NCBI GenBank assembly: GCA_965222765.1
Contig: CBDCVG010000006.1
Coordinates: 29,648 to 93,647, forward strand
Direction of reading: 5' to 3'
DNA from: Caldora sp965222765
GTDB lineage: Bacteria; Cyanobacteriota; Cyanobacteriia; Cyanobacteriales; Coleofasciculaceae
DNA: 64,000 nucleotides
Part shown: piece by piece, positions 46,698-56,415 of the stretch
Layout of the letters: each line of letters begins with the position of its first letter
How positions within the stretch are numbered: position 1 is the first letter of the stretch
Position numbers and translations under genes: made by a program
Notes under the pieces: model-generated
What the model saw: the letters and a program-made list of their open reading frames with translations, nothing else
Told to the model about the DNA's origin: nothing
Databases searched by the model: none

Positions 46698-47645
46698 CGC
46701 CATCAGGCGCTCATTACTCATTACACGAGTCCCTTGGGTATCTACCGAAAAAGTTTGCACTTGAGCTTTCACACCCTCCTCTTGCCAAGCTGTTGACATC
46801 GCTGCTACCACGGCTTTAGCTTGGGATGAAGGTACTAAAGCTAAAAGTGTTGGTCCAGCGCCACTGATTACCATACCATAAGCACCAGCTGCCAGAGCTG
46901 CTGTAGCCACAGCATCATAACCAGCAATTAAGGTTTTACGATAAGGTTGATGAATTCGGTCTTGCAAAGCTGCTTTTAACCAGTCACCTCGACCTGTTGC
47001 TAACCCTCGCAGTAGTAAGCCAAAATGGGCAATATTAAAGATAGCATCAGCACGGCTGTACTCTTGAGGTAAAACTTCCCTGGCTGCTTGTGTAGAAAGC
47101 TCAAAATTGGGAATTGCTACCACTGGCAAAAGCTCAGTATGCCAGGGAATATCACAAATTTCCCAACTATTGGTATCCTCCCTCTTAGCTGCTAGACAAC
47201 AACCTCCCAACAAAGCTGGAACTACATTATCAGGATGACCTTCAATAGCGATCGCTAACTTCATCAACTCTATCTGATTAAGGGGTTCTCCTGCCAGCTG
47301 ATTAGCTCCCACCAACCCGCCAACAATTGCTGTTGCAGAACTGCCTAATCCCCTGGCTAAAGGTACACCCAGCTCAATTTCGATTGCCACTGATGGTGGT
47401 GTCTGATTAATGTACTGGTAATACTGCAAAAAGGTTTGGTAGACGAGATTATCTGCACTCAGATTTACCAGAGTCGCTTCAGTACCTGTGACAGTGATCC
47501 TCACTCCTTCTGGCAAGCTTGAGTCGAGGGAAGTGAATTTGAACTGGTTGTACAGCGTTAATGCTGCGCCAATGCAGTCGAATCCTGGTCCTAGGTTAGC
47601 AGTTGAGGCGGGAACAGTGACGGTGACAGGGGAAACAACAGACAT
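46692..47645 (-). CDS. thrB: Homoserine kinase
   Basis: A 317-residue GHMP kinase. It has the substrate-side start VTVTVPASTANLGPGFDCIG, the ATP loop VPLARGLGSSATAIVGG and the third motif GAYGMVISGAGPTLLAL. It phosphorylates homoserine on the path to threonine. Length is close to the family norm, but the last residues (MSNERLMAN) are encoded by TAATGAG-type and AATTAAG repeats, and the stop is repeat-derived. So the end of the gene was altered without harming the core. It is monocistronic. Confidence 0.92.
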   Translation of the reverse strand: MSVVSPVTVTVPASTANLGPGFDCIGAALTLYNQFKFTSLDSSLPEGVRITVTGTEATLVNLSADNLVYQTFLQYYQYINQTPPSVAIEIELGVPLARGLGSSATAIVGGLVGANQLAGEPLNQIELMKLAIAIEGHPDNVVPALLGGCCLAAKREDTNSWEICDIPWHTELLPVVAIPNFELSTQAAREVLPQEYSRADAIFNIAHFGLLLRGLATGRGDWLKAALQDRIHQPYRKTLIAGYDAVATAALAAGAYGMVISGAGPTLLALVPSSQAKAVVAAMSTAWQEEGVKAQVQTFSVDTQGTRVMSNERLMAN

Positions 47646-47698
47646 CTACTTTGAATTTTGGTCAGCAAAAACAGGATAACTCTCTTGAGGAGCAGTTA

Positions 47699-47811
47699 CT
47701 AGTACCGCTGTGCGGAATTAAGAATTAAGAATTAAGAATTAAGAATGCTTATAGAGTAAGGATTCTATCGATCTCTTTCCTGGTGGGTTATTTCCATGCC
47801 CGCTGCACTAG
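47699..47811. repeat. Element A copy 5
   Basis: A 113-base copy with four internal AATTAAG heptamers, CTAGTACCGCTGTGCGGAA at left and CCCGCTGCACTAG at right. It lies between the divergent thrB and tpsA genes, where the promoters of both must be. Besides it, the 320-base gap shows no recognisable site. Confidence 0.9.
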
Positions 47812-47967
47812 TGCAATTTGTCAAAGTTAGCTGAATTTGGCGATCGGTGTTTCAATACCGGCGAAATTATCTACAATTAGGAGATGTCGATGTCCAACTC
47901 AGACTATCTTTATATCTGATCAGCTACGAGCGGCACTGATTGGGTTAGCTGTGTATTTCTTTGTAGG

Positions 47968-50900
47968 ATGTTTCTACCATTGAATAACGAGCAATACCAG
48001 GCTAGCAAGCGTTTCCCCTATTTCCCCATCTCCCTATCTCCCCACGATTTTACTGGCTTTGAGGTGATTCGCCCACAGTATCTTTTAACCCCTGGTGGAT
48101 TATCACCGATTGTACTGAAAGCTTGGGGAAAGTGGAGATTAGGGCTAGTAAAGTATGCTTTTAGTATTGCACTGGGGATTGGTAGTGCGATCGCTTTTTC
48201 TGGAAATTACGCCTTGGCTCAGGTAACATCTGACGGCACTTTGGGAACTGTGGTTGACCCCAACTTAGCAATTACGGGTGGTACAACTGTTGGTGGCAGC
48301 AATCTGTTTCACAGTTTCAGTAGTTTTACGGTGCCAGATGGAGCAGTCGCTGATTTTCAAAATGCTCCTAGTATCGTCAATATCTTTTCGCGAGTTACAG
48401 GGGGAGTACAATCGGATATTTTAGGTACGATTCAAGCTCAAGGTAGTGCTAACTTCTTCTTGCTTAATCCTAGTGGTATTTCTTTCGGTCCTAATGCAGA
48501 ATTAAGGATTGGTGGTTCTTTTGTTGGAACTACTGCAGATGGTATTCGGTTTCCTGGGGGTGGTGAGTTTTCTCTAACATCAGCGGTTGCTCCTAATAAC
48601 CCGTTACTGACGGTAAATCCTTCTGCTCTGTTCTTCAATCAGACTCCAGCAGGGGCGATTACTAATCAGTCTACAGTCGGTCTAGATGTAGATGCTGGTC
48701 AGAATTTATTCTTAGTAGGTGGTAATGTTAACTTTGATGGGGGAGTTGTCCGAGCACCAGGTGGTCGTATTGAGCTAGGAGGACTTGCAGAACCGGGAGA
48801 AATAGAAATTGTTGATAATCCTGATGGTAGCAATCCTAATTTGAATTTTCCCGATGTCAGGTTGAGTTTTCCTGATGATGTAGCAAGGGCTGATGTGTTA
48901 ATTGATAATGACGCTGTAGTTGATGTCGTTGCTAACAACGGCGGCGATATTATCATCAGTGCGGGAAATATAACTGTTTCAGGTAGTAGTAATGTTTGTG
49001 CAGGAATCGGGACAAATGCCTCTTCTTGTAACACACCTGGTTTTGGTAATGGAGGAGCGGGTAATGAAGCAGGAAATATTTTATTTGATGCTACAGGGGC
49101 AGTAAGCATAAGGCAAAGCCGGATTGAAAACAATGTTAATCCTGGTGCAACTGGCAACTCCTTAAGGAATATTTTTGAAGCGATCGATAATGACGATCTA
49201 TTTGGCTCCATAATCATCAGCGCTGAGTCTGTCGAATTAAGCGATAGTGCTCAAATAAGTACTAGTAGTTTTAGCAATGGGAGTGCTGGATTTGTATTCA
49301 TCCAGACTAATGGTGAAGTTTTGGTTGATAACAGTCAAATCTTCAGCAATGTGGAACCTGAAAGTGTCGGTGATGCTGGTGGTGTCTTGATTCTGGCAGA
49401 TTCACTTTCTATACTTGATGGCATTCTTACTGCTAGTACCTTTGGTCAAGGAGATGCTGGATTAGTAGGTGTAGAAACAACTGGAGCTGTTGTCTTGGCA
49501 GGGCAGAATGCGGGAATGTTCAGTGCTGTAGGAGCCGACGCTCAAGGTGAGGCTCTCGGTATTGTGATTGAAGCTGGTTCTGTTTCAATGACTGATGGTG
49601 CTCAATTGAATTCTAGTACCTTTGGTCAAGGAAATGCTGGAATAATATCTATAGAAACTACGGGTTCAGTCTCCCTAGCAAATAACAGCAGTATTTTAAG
49701 TGATGTTCAAGAAACAGCCGTAGGTGATGCTGGTGGCATTCTGATTGAAGCTGGTTCTGTTTCAATGACTAATGGTGCTACTTTGACAACCCAGACTTTT
49801 GGTCAGGGAAGTGGTGGAATTATATTTGTTCAAGCTAATGGTGACGTCTCAATTACAGGTAGTGGTACTCTGATTACCAGCAATGTAGAACCAACAGCCA
49901 CAGGCAGTACTATTGGTATTAGAATCGACGCGCGATCGCTTTTCATGGATGGTGGAGCAGAACTGCAAGCTCTGACTCGTGGCAATGGTAACGCCGGAGT
50001 AATTCTGATTAATACTTCTGATTTTGTTGAGTTTTCTGGAGTCAGTCCAGAAGGATTTTCTACAGGGTTGTTTACTTCTACTGAAGATACAGCTAATGGA
50101 CCAGGGGGTTTCATTATCGTCAATACTGATACCTTGCGTCTATCGGATGGAGCAGTTCTCAGTGCTAGAACAAGAAATGCCTTTCAGGGCGGTGATATCT
50201 TAGTTACTGTCAACAATCTTGAAGCTATTAATGGTGGGCAAATCCTCACTACCGCTTTTGAGAACGGACGCGCAGGTAGAATTCTGGTCATTGCCAAAGA
50301 TCGAGTCAGTCTCTCTGGTAGAGATCCCACCTTTAGAGAGCGATTTCTCCAAACCCTGGCTCGCAGTATTGCTCAGTTTGGTCCAGATCAAGGACCATTA
50401 ATTGCCCTACAGATTTTTGATAATGTTCCTCCTGGCTCCAGTGGCATATTTGCCAATGCCTCTGCTGGCTCTACAGCAGCGGGAGGAGGTCTTGTGGTTT
50501 TAACTACAGACTTGTTAATCGAGGATGGAGCAACAATTACGGTCAACAATCAAGGAACTGGACCTGCAGGTGACTTGGGCATCATAGCTCGTGACATTTT
50601 TCTGATCAATCAAGGAACTATTACAGCAGAAACTGCATCGGGACAGGGCGGCAATATTATCTTAGGAGGGGTAGAATTTTTATTACTGCTCCTTGACAGT
50701 CAAATATCTACCCGTGCTGGTCAACCTCCAGGTGGTGGCAATGGCGGCAATATTGATATCGAAGGGCAGTTCGTCTTCTCTGCACCTAGTAATGACAGTA
50801 ACATCAGAGCTAACGCCTTCGATGGAAATGGGGGAAACATCTTCATTTCTGCATCTCGCCTCTTCGATATTCAAGAGCGAGAGGATGTTTTCGTTACTAA

Positions 50901-51369
50901 TGACATTACCGCCAGTTCTGAATTTGGTAGGGATGGTGTAGTAACAACCAATGTTATCAATGCTGACCCTACTTCAGGATTTACTAACTTACCAACTAAT
51001 ACAATAGACCCCACAACACTGATAGCAGAAACGTGTCCTACCCGTAGTAGCATAGCTGAGAGGGAAAAGAACCAATTTATTATCACTGGACAGGGAGGTT
51101 TACCCCCAGACCCCAATGCCGCATTTCCTGGTGAGGCGGTGGTGAATGATTGGGAAACTCCTAGTGAGGAAATAGAAGATAGTACCGAGGATTCAAGTGC
51201 TGCTAGTCCGGTTCCAGTTGCAACTACTGCACCTCAAGAATCAAGCTTTATTGAAGCCCAAGGGTGGATCTATGGAGAAAATGGCGAAGTCATCTTTACC
51301 GCCCAAGCTCCCACTGTCACCCCTACTACTCTCGTGCTGAGATCGTCATCTACCTGCAATGATAACTAA
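47968..51369 (+). CDS. TpsA-type filamentous-haemagglutinin-like exoprotein
   Basis: A 1133-residue protein. An unusually long N-terminal region (about 85 residues) ends in a hydrophobic signal segment (FSIALGIGSAIAFSGNYALAQ), so the true start may be an internal codon nearer to it. The TPS domain follows (NLFHSFSSFTVPDGAVADFQ, LNPSGISFGPNAEL with a good NPxGI motif). A long beta-helix contains several near-identical repeats (MTDGAQLNSSTFGQGNAG and related). The C-terminal NQFIITGQGGLPPDPN module is typical of cyanobacterial members. It is exported across the outer membrane by a TpsB barrel; the tpsB gene overlaps the last 11 bases. Confidence 0.9.
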   Translation: MFLPLNNEQYQASKRFPYFPISLSPHDFTGFEVIRPQYLLTPGGLSPIVLKAWGKWRLGLVKYAFSIALGIGSAIAFSGNYALAQVTSDGTLGTVVDPNLAITGGTTVGGSNLFHSFSSFTVPDGAVADFQNAPSIVNIFSRVTGGVQSDILGTIQAQGSANFFLLNPSGISFGPNAELRIGGSFVGTTADGIRFPGGGEFSLTSAVAPNNPLLTVNPSALFFNQTPAGAITNQSTVGLDVDAGQNLFLVGGNVNFDGGVVRAPGGRIELGGLAEPGEIEIVDNPDGSNPNLNFPDVRLSFPDDVARADVLIDNDAVVDVVANNGGDIIISAGNITVSGSSNVCAGIGTNASSCNTPGFGNGGAGNEAGNILFDATGAVSIRQSRIENNVNPGATGNSLRNIFEAIDNDDLFGSIIISAESVELSDSAQISTSSFSNGSAGFVFIQTNGEVLVDNSQIFSNVEPESVGDAGGVLILADSLSILDGILTASTFGQGDAGLVGVETTGAVVLAGQNAGMFSAVGADAQGEALGIVIEAGSVSMTDGAQLNSSTFGQGNAGIISIETTGSVSLANNSSILSDVQETAVGDAGGILIEAGSVSMTNGATLTTQTFGQGSGGIIFVQANGDVSITGSGTLITSNVEPTATGSTIGIRIDARSLFMDGGAELQALTRGNGNAGVILINTSDFVEFSGVSPEGFSTGLFTSTEDTANGPGGFIIVNTDTLRLSDGAVLSARTRNAFQGGDILVTVNNLEAINGGQILTTAFENGRAGRILVIAKDRVSLSGRDPTFRERFLQTLARSIAQFGPDQGPLIALQIFDNVPPGSSGIFANASAGSTAAGGGLVVLTTDLLIEDGATITVNNQGTGPAGDLGIIARDIFLINQGTITAETASGQGGNIILGGVEFLLLLLDSQISTRAGQPPGGGNGGNIDIEGQFVFSAPSNDSNIRANAFDGNGGNIFISASRLFDIQEREDVFVTNDITASSEFGRDGVVTTNVINADPTSGFTNLPTNTIDPTTLIAETCPTRSSIAEREKNQFIITGQGGLPPDPNAAFPGEAVVNDWETPSEEIEDSTEDSSAASPVPVATTAPQESSFIEAQGWIYGENGEVIFTAQAPTVTPTTLVLRSSSTCNDN

Positions 51370-53203
51370 ACTTCTGTTGAGTTCAGTTTATTCCCTCTTA
51401 CGACTGGGTTTATTGACACTGACTAGCTGGCTGATGGTATCGCCAAGTCAGGCGCAGAGTTTCCCTCACCCTAAATCCCTCTCCCCAGTTTGGGAGAGGG
51501 ACTTCTGGCTCCCCTTCTCCCCATTGTGGGAGAAGGGGCTGGGGGATGAGGGCTTGCTCCTAGCTCAACTACCACCATTTCCCCCAGATATAGTTCCCCA
51601 ACGCCCTTCAGAATCTCTACCGGAAGAGCAACCTTTGGAAACAACTCCTCCAACAGAAGATTTTCTACCGCCTCCAACTCCAGACAGTCCTGAACCTATC
51701 CCTGGTGAAGTTCCTGAAACTATAATAATTGAAGGGTTTGAGTTTCAAGGTAACACTGTAATTAGTAACGAGGAGTTAGCAGAAGCCACCAAAGATTTTC
51801 TTAACCGCCCTCTCCCCTTTGCCGAAGTCTTCGAGGTGCGCTCCGTCATTACCCAACTATACCGAGAACGAGGATATGTCACCTCTGGAGCCATTATCCC
51901 ACCTCAAGTCTTTCAGGAAGGGATAGTAAAAGTTCAAGTACTGGAAGGGGAATTAGAAACCATCAATGTTACTGGCACCCAAAGGCTGAATCAAGAATAT
52001 ATCCGCAGTCGTCTTGCTTTAGGAGCAGGGCTTCCCCTCAATCGGGATGAGCTAATTGAGGCGCTGCAAATGCTGCAACTAGATCCTCTCATTGCTAATA
52101 TATCTGCTGAACTTGGTGCTGGCACCCGTCCTGGTTCCAGTGTACTTAGTGTACAGATAGAAGAAGCCCAAACCTTCTTTTTAGACCTATCCCTAAATAA
52201 TAGCCGCTCACCCACCGTTGGTACGTTCGAGCGAAAAGCAACCCTCACCCAAGCCAACTTGTTAGGAGATGGAGATGGTTTCAGGATCAGCTATAGCAAC
52301 ACCGATGGTAGTAATACCTTAGATGCCAGCTATACCTATCCCCTCAATCCCCGTAATGGCACCCTCGGTGTACGGTTCAACACCACTTTTAGTAACGTTG
52401 TTGAGCCTCCCTTCAACCGGATTGATATTGATGCCGATTCCCAGTATCTGGAGTTCACTTGGCGTCAGCCCCTCTGGCAAAACCTGGAAGAGGAATTTGC
52501 CCTAGGGTTATCAGCAACCTTCCAAGACAGTAAAGTTACGATTTTTGATATTCCCGTCAGACTCTCTCCTGGAGCAGAAGAAGATGGAAGTACCAGCGTT
52601 ACCGCTTTGCGCTTTTTTCAAGAATGGACACAGCGGAGTAACGAGCAAGTCTTTTCCCTGCGTTCCCAATTTAATATTGGTCTCGGCATCTTAGGTGCTA
52701 CCGTTAACGAGGAAGGTCCTGATAGCACTTTCCTTTCCTGGCGTGGACAAACTCAGTGGGTAAGCCTCATTGCTCCCGAAACCCTATTAATCCTCCAAGG
52801 AGACTTGCAGCTAGCTACCCAGTCTCTGCTGAGATTAGAGCAATTTGGCATGGGAGGAGTAGATACGGTTCGGGGTTATCGCCAGAATATCTTCCTTACC
52901 GATAACGGATTCCTGGCATCAGCAGAAGTTCGCATCCCCATACTCCGCCTCCCAGAACTCCAAGGTTTAGTGCAAATTGCCCCCTTTGTGGATTTCGGTG
53001 CCGCCTGGAACAACTCCGGCAATCCTGATCCAGATCCCGACCCCAATGTTATCGTTTCTACTGGAATCGGTCTACGATTGCGCTTCGGCGATCGCCTTTC
53101 TGCTCGTTTTGACTGGGGTATTCCCCTAGTAGATGTTACCTCCAGCGATCGCACTTTACAAGAAGACGGTTTGTACTTTTCCCTTAATTATCAGGTTTAT
53201 TAG
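51359..53203 (+). CDS. TpsB-type outer-membrane transporter (ShlB/FhaC/HecB family)
   Basis: A 614-residue outer-membrane barrel. Signal peptide (residues 1-32, ...SPSQA), then a proline-rich linker, then POTRA domains (about 120-280: IIIEGFEFQGNTVIS, LYRERGYVTSGAIIPPQ, INVTGTQRLNQEYIRSRLAL). The 16-strand barrel has the conserved loop-6 motif in GGVDTVRGYRQ and a final strand ending in LYFSLNYQVY. It secretes TpsA partners. It overlaps tpsA by 11 bases and is 34 bases upstream of the TPR/CHAT gene, so the three probably form an operon. Residues about 35-65 are encoded by an inserted hairpin repeat placed just after the signal peptide. Confidence 0.92.
   Translation: MITKLLLSSVYSLLRLGLLTLTSWLMVSPSQAQSFPHPKSLSPVWERDFWLPFSPLWEKGLGDEGLLLAQLPPFPPDIVPQRPSESLPEEQPLETTPPTEDFLPPPTPDSPEPIPGEVPETIIIEGFEFQGNTVISNEELAEATKDFLNRPLPFAEVFEVRSVITQLYRERGYVTSGAIIPPQVFQEGIVKVQVLEGELETINVTGTQRLNQEYIRSRLALGAGLPLNRDELIEALQMLQLDPLIANISAELGAGTRPGSSVLSVQIEEAQTFFLDLSLNNSRSPTVGTFERKATLTQANLLGDGDGFRISYSNTDGSNTLDASYTYPLNPRNGTLGVRFNTTFSNVVEPPFNRIDIDADSQYLEFTWRQPLWQNLEEEFALGLSATFQDSKVTIFDIPVRLSPGAEEDGSTSVTALRFFQEWTQRSNEQVFSLRSQFNIGLGILGATVNEEGPDSTFLSWRGQTQWVSLIAPETLLILQGDLQLATQSLLRLEQFGMGGVDTVRGYRQNIFLTDNGFLASAEVRIPILRLPELQGLVQIAPFVDFGAAWNNSGNPDPDPDPNVIVSTGIGLRLRFGDRLSARFDWGIPLVDVTSSDRTLQEDGLYFSLNYQVY
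51463..51552. repeat. Hairpin repeat inserted in the tpsB coding sequence
   Basis: About 90 bases (CCCTCACCCTAAATCCCTC ... CTGGGGGATGAGGG) with two nested hairpins, TCCCCA/TGGGAGAG and CCCCTTCTCCC/GGGAGAAGGGG. This is a common dispersed cyanobacterial repeat. It is read through in frame as PHPKSLSPVWERDFWLPF and following residues, right behind the predicted signal cleavage site. Confidence 0.75.
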
Positions 53204-53237
53204 GTAATTTAGAATTTAGAATTTAGAATTTAGAAAA

Positions 53238-55892
53238 ATGTTTAATAAACTAATTAATCTACTCCGTTTCCATCCCTTCAAAAAAAGAAACAAACGTCAG
53301 CTAAAAAAACAATTACATTCTTACAAACAACAAACAACAAACAACAAACAACTATTAATATTATTTTTGTGTTCCTTCTGCCTAACTCCATGTATAGCAT
53401 GGCTGTTTGGACTAGGAAACTTACCTGTAATTGCCTACACACCCGCAGTACAAACCATTGCCCAAAATGCCAGTCCAGAAGTAATAGTTGAGCAAGCCAG
53501 AGGACTCTATCAACGAGGACAGTTCCAGTCAGCTCTAGAGCTACTAAAACAAGCTGCTAACGCTTTCGCAGCTGAGGAAGATAGCTTAGGGCAAGCAAAA
53601 ACCCTCGATTTCCAGGGACAAGTTAATCTGGCTCAAGGACAACCAGAAGCCGCTGCGGAAAGTTTTGCTGCGGCTGCAACTATCTACGAGCAAGAAGGGG
53701 ATAACCAAGGAGTACTTAAAAGTCAGATTAATCAAGCTCAAGCTCTACGCAAAGCGGGATTGTATCGTCGTGCTTTAGAAACTATCGAACAGGTTAACGA
53801 CTCCCTAGCCGGAGAGCCAGATTCTCGACTCAAAGCCATCGCACTACGTAGCTTAGGTATTACTCAGCGCTTAATTGGGGATCTTGATGAGGCTGAGGAG
53901 ACAATACAACAGAGTTTAGCGATCGCACAAGCACAAAACTCACCCGAAGATATTAGTGCTGCCTACTTGATGTTAGGTAATATTACTAAAGATCGAGCTA
54001 ACAACACCCGAGAGCAAGAGGAAACCAGCAGAACTGCTGTAGATTTAAATCAAAAAGCGATCGCACATTACCAAGAAGCTGCTGATAATGCTACAACCTC
54101 TACAGCCAGAATTGAGGCTCAACTCAATCAACTCAGCTTACTAGGGGATAGAGAAGAAGCGTTTACTGATGAGCATTGGGAATTACTAGCAGAAATCAGA
54201 GACACAATTGAGCAACTACCCCTCTCTACTACAGCCATTAGTGCTAGGATTAACTGGGCGCGCATGGTCATGGAACAAGAAAATCCCAGACAAATTAACC
54301 CTCAGGATATTGCCCAGCAATTAACCCTAGCACTCCGACAAGCTAGAGAACTCAAAGAACCTCGTGCAGAAGCTTACGCTCTGGGACAATTAGGAGAACT
54401 ACGTCTGGAGTACGGACAGCTAGCTCAAGCAGAAGAGAATACCAGACAAGCTCTAATTGTAGCTCAATCCATCGGAGCCTCTGACGTTGCCTATCGCTTT
54501 CAATGGCAATTAGCACAAATTCTTAAAGAGCAGGGAAAAACTGAAGGAGCAGTCGCCGCTTACGAAAGTGCAGTTAACAACCTCGATATTCTCCGTAGCG
54601 ATTTAGTTAGCGTTAATCGGGATGTCCAGTTTTCCTTCCAGGATAGCGTCGAACCCGTCTATCGGGAATTTGTCGGCTTGCTGTTATCTCAAGAAGATAC
54701 CAGTCAAAAAGATTTAGCTAAAGCTCGCAAAGTAATTGAATCTCTCCAGCAAGCAGAACTAGTTAACTTCTTTCGAGAAAACTGTCTAACTGCTAATCTT
54801 GTTGAAATTGACAAGATTGACCCTAAAGCTGGAGTAATTAATCCGATTGTCCTCAAAGACAGGATTGAAGTAATTGTAACTCTACCAGACTCAGAAGAAG
54901 AATCCGGTGTGCGCTTGCTCCACAAATCAGTTACTTTATCCCCAGATGAGCAGCAAGAAAGCTTTATCGATACCTTTACGAAGTTGCGGGAAGCAGTTGC
55001 ACCAGTAGGAGATGTTAGAGGAACTATCGTACCGACAATAACACCAGGTAATCCCGTAGACTACTTACCCCTAGCTCAGAAAGTATACGATTGGTTAATT
55101 CGACCAATCGAAAAGGATTTAGCTAATAGTGAAGTAGAAACCCTAGTCTTCATCTTAGATGCTCCCCTACTCAATCTGCCCATGGCAGTCCTACACGATG
55201 GGAATCAGTACCTAGTTGAAAAATATGCGATCGCTCTTACTCCTAGTCTACAATTACTAGAATCTGCACCCCTCGAAAGAGGAGAGCTCACCGCACTCAA
55301 AGCTGGAATCTCTAAATCTACGCTAGGTTTTCCTCCACTGGGTAATGTTGAGGTGGAATTAAACCAAATCGAGTCCCAAGTACCAGGAGAACTGATTCTC
55401 AACGAAGATTTTACCAATGATGCGATTCAAAAAGCGATCGGTTTAGCTCCCTTTCCAGTAGTTCACCTAGCAACCCACGGTGTGTTCAGTTCCACACCAG
55501 AAGAAACCTTCATTCTCACCTGGGAAGACACCCTCAATATAGACCAGCTTAACCAACTTCTGCGCGGTAGGGAAGAAGGACAAAGGGAGCCAATTGAGCT
55601 ATTAGTTCTCAGTGCTTGCCAAACAGCGACAGGAGACAGATATGCAGCTTTAGGTTTAGCTGGCGTAGCAGTTAAAGCTGGAGCACGCAGCACCCTAGCA
55701 ACTCTGTGGGTAGTTAATGATGCTGCTACCGCAGACTTGATGATTAACTTTTATCAGGAGTTGAATCAGGATAAAACCATCAGCAAAGCTCAAGCCTTGC
55801 GTCGCGCTCAAATATCTATGATCAAGAGAGGTGGTGAACAAGAGAAACCATATTATTGGGCCCCGTTTGTGTTAGTAGGAAATTGGCTTTAA
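53238..55892 (+). CDS. TPR-CHAT protein (caspase-like peptidase family)
   Basis: An 884-residue protein. The N-terminal basic stretch is lengthened by a CAACAAA repeat (53321-53352, KQQTTNNKQ), then a hydrophobic signal or anchor (LLILFLCSFCLTPCIAWLFG). TPR units fill about residues 80-470, and the C-terminal CHAT domain lies at about 600-884 with H747 (VHLATHG) and C794 (LSACQTA) in the expected dyad positions. CHAT proteins are caspase-like cysteine peptidases, and the TPR part probably binds partners. Third gene of the tpsA-tpsB-CHAT set and likely periplasmic or membrane-bound. It may cut or control the secreted TpsA; this is inference. Confidence 0.9.
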   Translation: MFNKLINLLRFHPFKKRNKRQLKKQLHSYKQQTTNNKQLLILFLCSFCLTPCIAWLFGLGNLPVIAYTPAVQTIAQNASPEVIVEQARGLYQRGQFQSALELLKQAANAFAAEEDSLGQAKTLDFQGQVNLAQGQPEAAAESFAAAATIYEQEGDNQGVLKSQINQAQALRKAGLYRRALETIEQVNDSLAGEPDSRLKAIALRSLGITQRLIGDLDEAEETIQQSLAIAQAQNSPEDISAAYLMLGNITKDRANNTREQEETSRTAVDLNQKAIAHYQEAADNATTSTARIEAQLNQLSLLGDREEAFTDEHWELLAEIRDTIEQLPLSTTAISARINWARMVMEQENPRQINPQDIAQQLTLALRQARELKEPRAEAYALGQLGELRLEYGQLAQAEENTRQALIVAQSIGASDVAYRFQWQLAQILKEQGKTEGAVAAYESAVNNLDILRSDLVSVNRDVQFSFQDSVEPVYREFVGLLLSQEDTSQKDLAKARKVIESLQQAELVNFFRENCLTANLVEIDKIDPKAGVINPIVLKDRIEVIVTLPDSEEESGVRLLHKSVTLSPDEQQESFIDTFTKLREAVAPVGDVRGTIVPTITPGNPVDYLPLAQKVYDWLIRPIEKDLANSEVETLVFILDAPLLNLPMAVLHDGNQYLVEKYAIALTPSLQLLESAPLERGELTALKAGISKSTLGFPPLGNVEVELNQIESQVPGELILNEDFTNDAIQKAIGLAPFPVVHLATHGVFSSTPEETFILTWEDTLNIDQLNQLLRGREEGQREPIELLVLSACQTATGDRYAALGLAGVAVKAGARSTLATLWVVNDAATADLMINFYQELNQDKTISKAQALRRAQISMIKRGGEQEKPYYWAPFVLVGNWL

Positions 55893-56040
55893 TTCGCAGT
55901 GAGGATCTGTGCCAATTAATCACAAAGCAAGAAGTCAAGAAGGCTTAGTGTAATCGCACTGGTCAATTTCCTCATCAGGTCGGGTACAATCCTTCAGGTA
56001 CCTGCTTGATCTGCCTAGCGATCGCTCTGATACTTGATAT

Positions 56041-56415
56041 ATGTCCAATGATGCTGAAATCAGACTTGAAGCACAAGTAATATTAAATACTCTTGCGTTT
56101 ACCCCATTTTCTCAATGTCAGCCTCTTAGTCGCGAATTTAACGATATTCCAATTCGTCCTGGAATTTATGCCTTACGACACCGAGAGGAAGGACTTCTTT
56201 ACATCGGAAAATCTAAGCATTTGCGTGATCGCCTCCGGGGAGGACACAAAGCTTTCTTATGGGGGTGGCTTGATCGCTACGATCCTGGTGATGTAGGAGT
56301 TGTAGTCTATCCCCTTGGGCATTTTGGTAAGGCTGGATTATTATTAGAGCTAGAGAAACTCATTCTGCAAGCGACAAAACCACCTTATAACGTCAAGATT
56401 CCGAGGGATATATGA
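56041..56415 (+). CDS. Single-domain GIY-YIG nuclease
   Basis: A 124-residue protein with all family residues: GIYAL (about 41), LLYIGKSK (about 52), the catalytic arginine in KHLRDRLRGG, the metal-binding glutamate in LELEKLILQ and the asparagine in PPYNVKI. A stand-alone GIY-YIG endonuclease; role unknown (repair or a selfish function). Its stop overlaps the start of the next small gene (ATGA). Confidence 0.85.
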   Translation: MSNDAEIRLEAQVILNTLAFTPFSQCQPLSREFNDIPIRPGIYALRHREEGLLYIGKSKHLRDRLRGGHKAFLWGWLDRYDPGDVGVVVYPLGHFGKAGLLLELEKLILQATKPPYNVKIPRDI

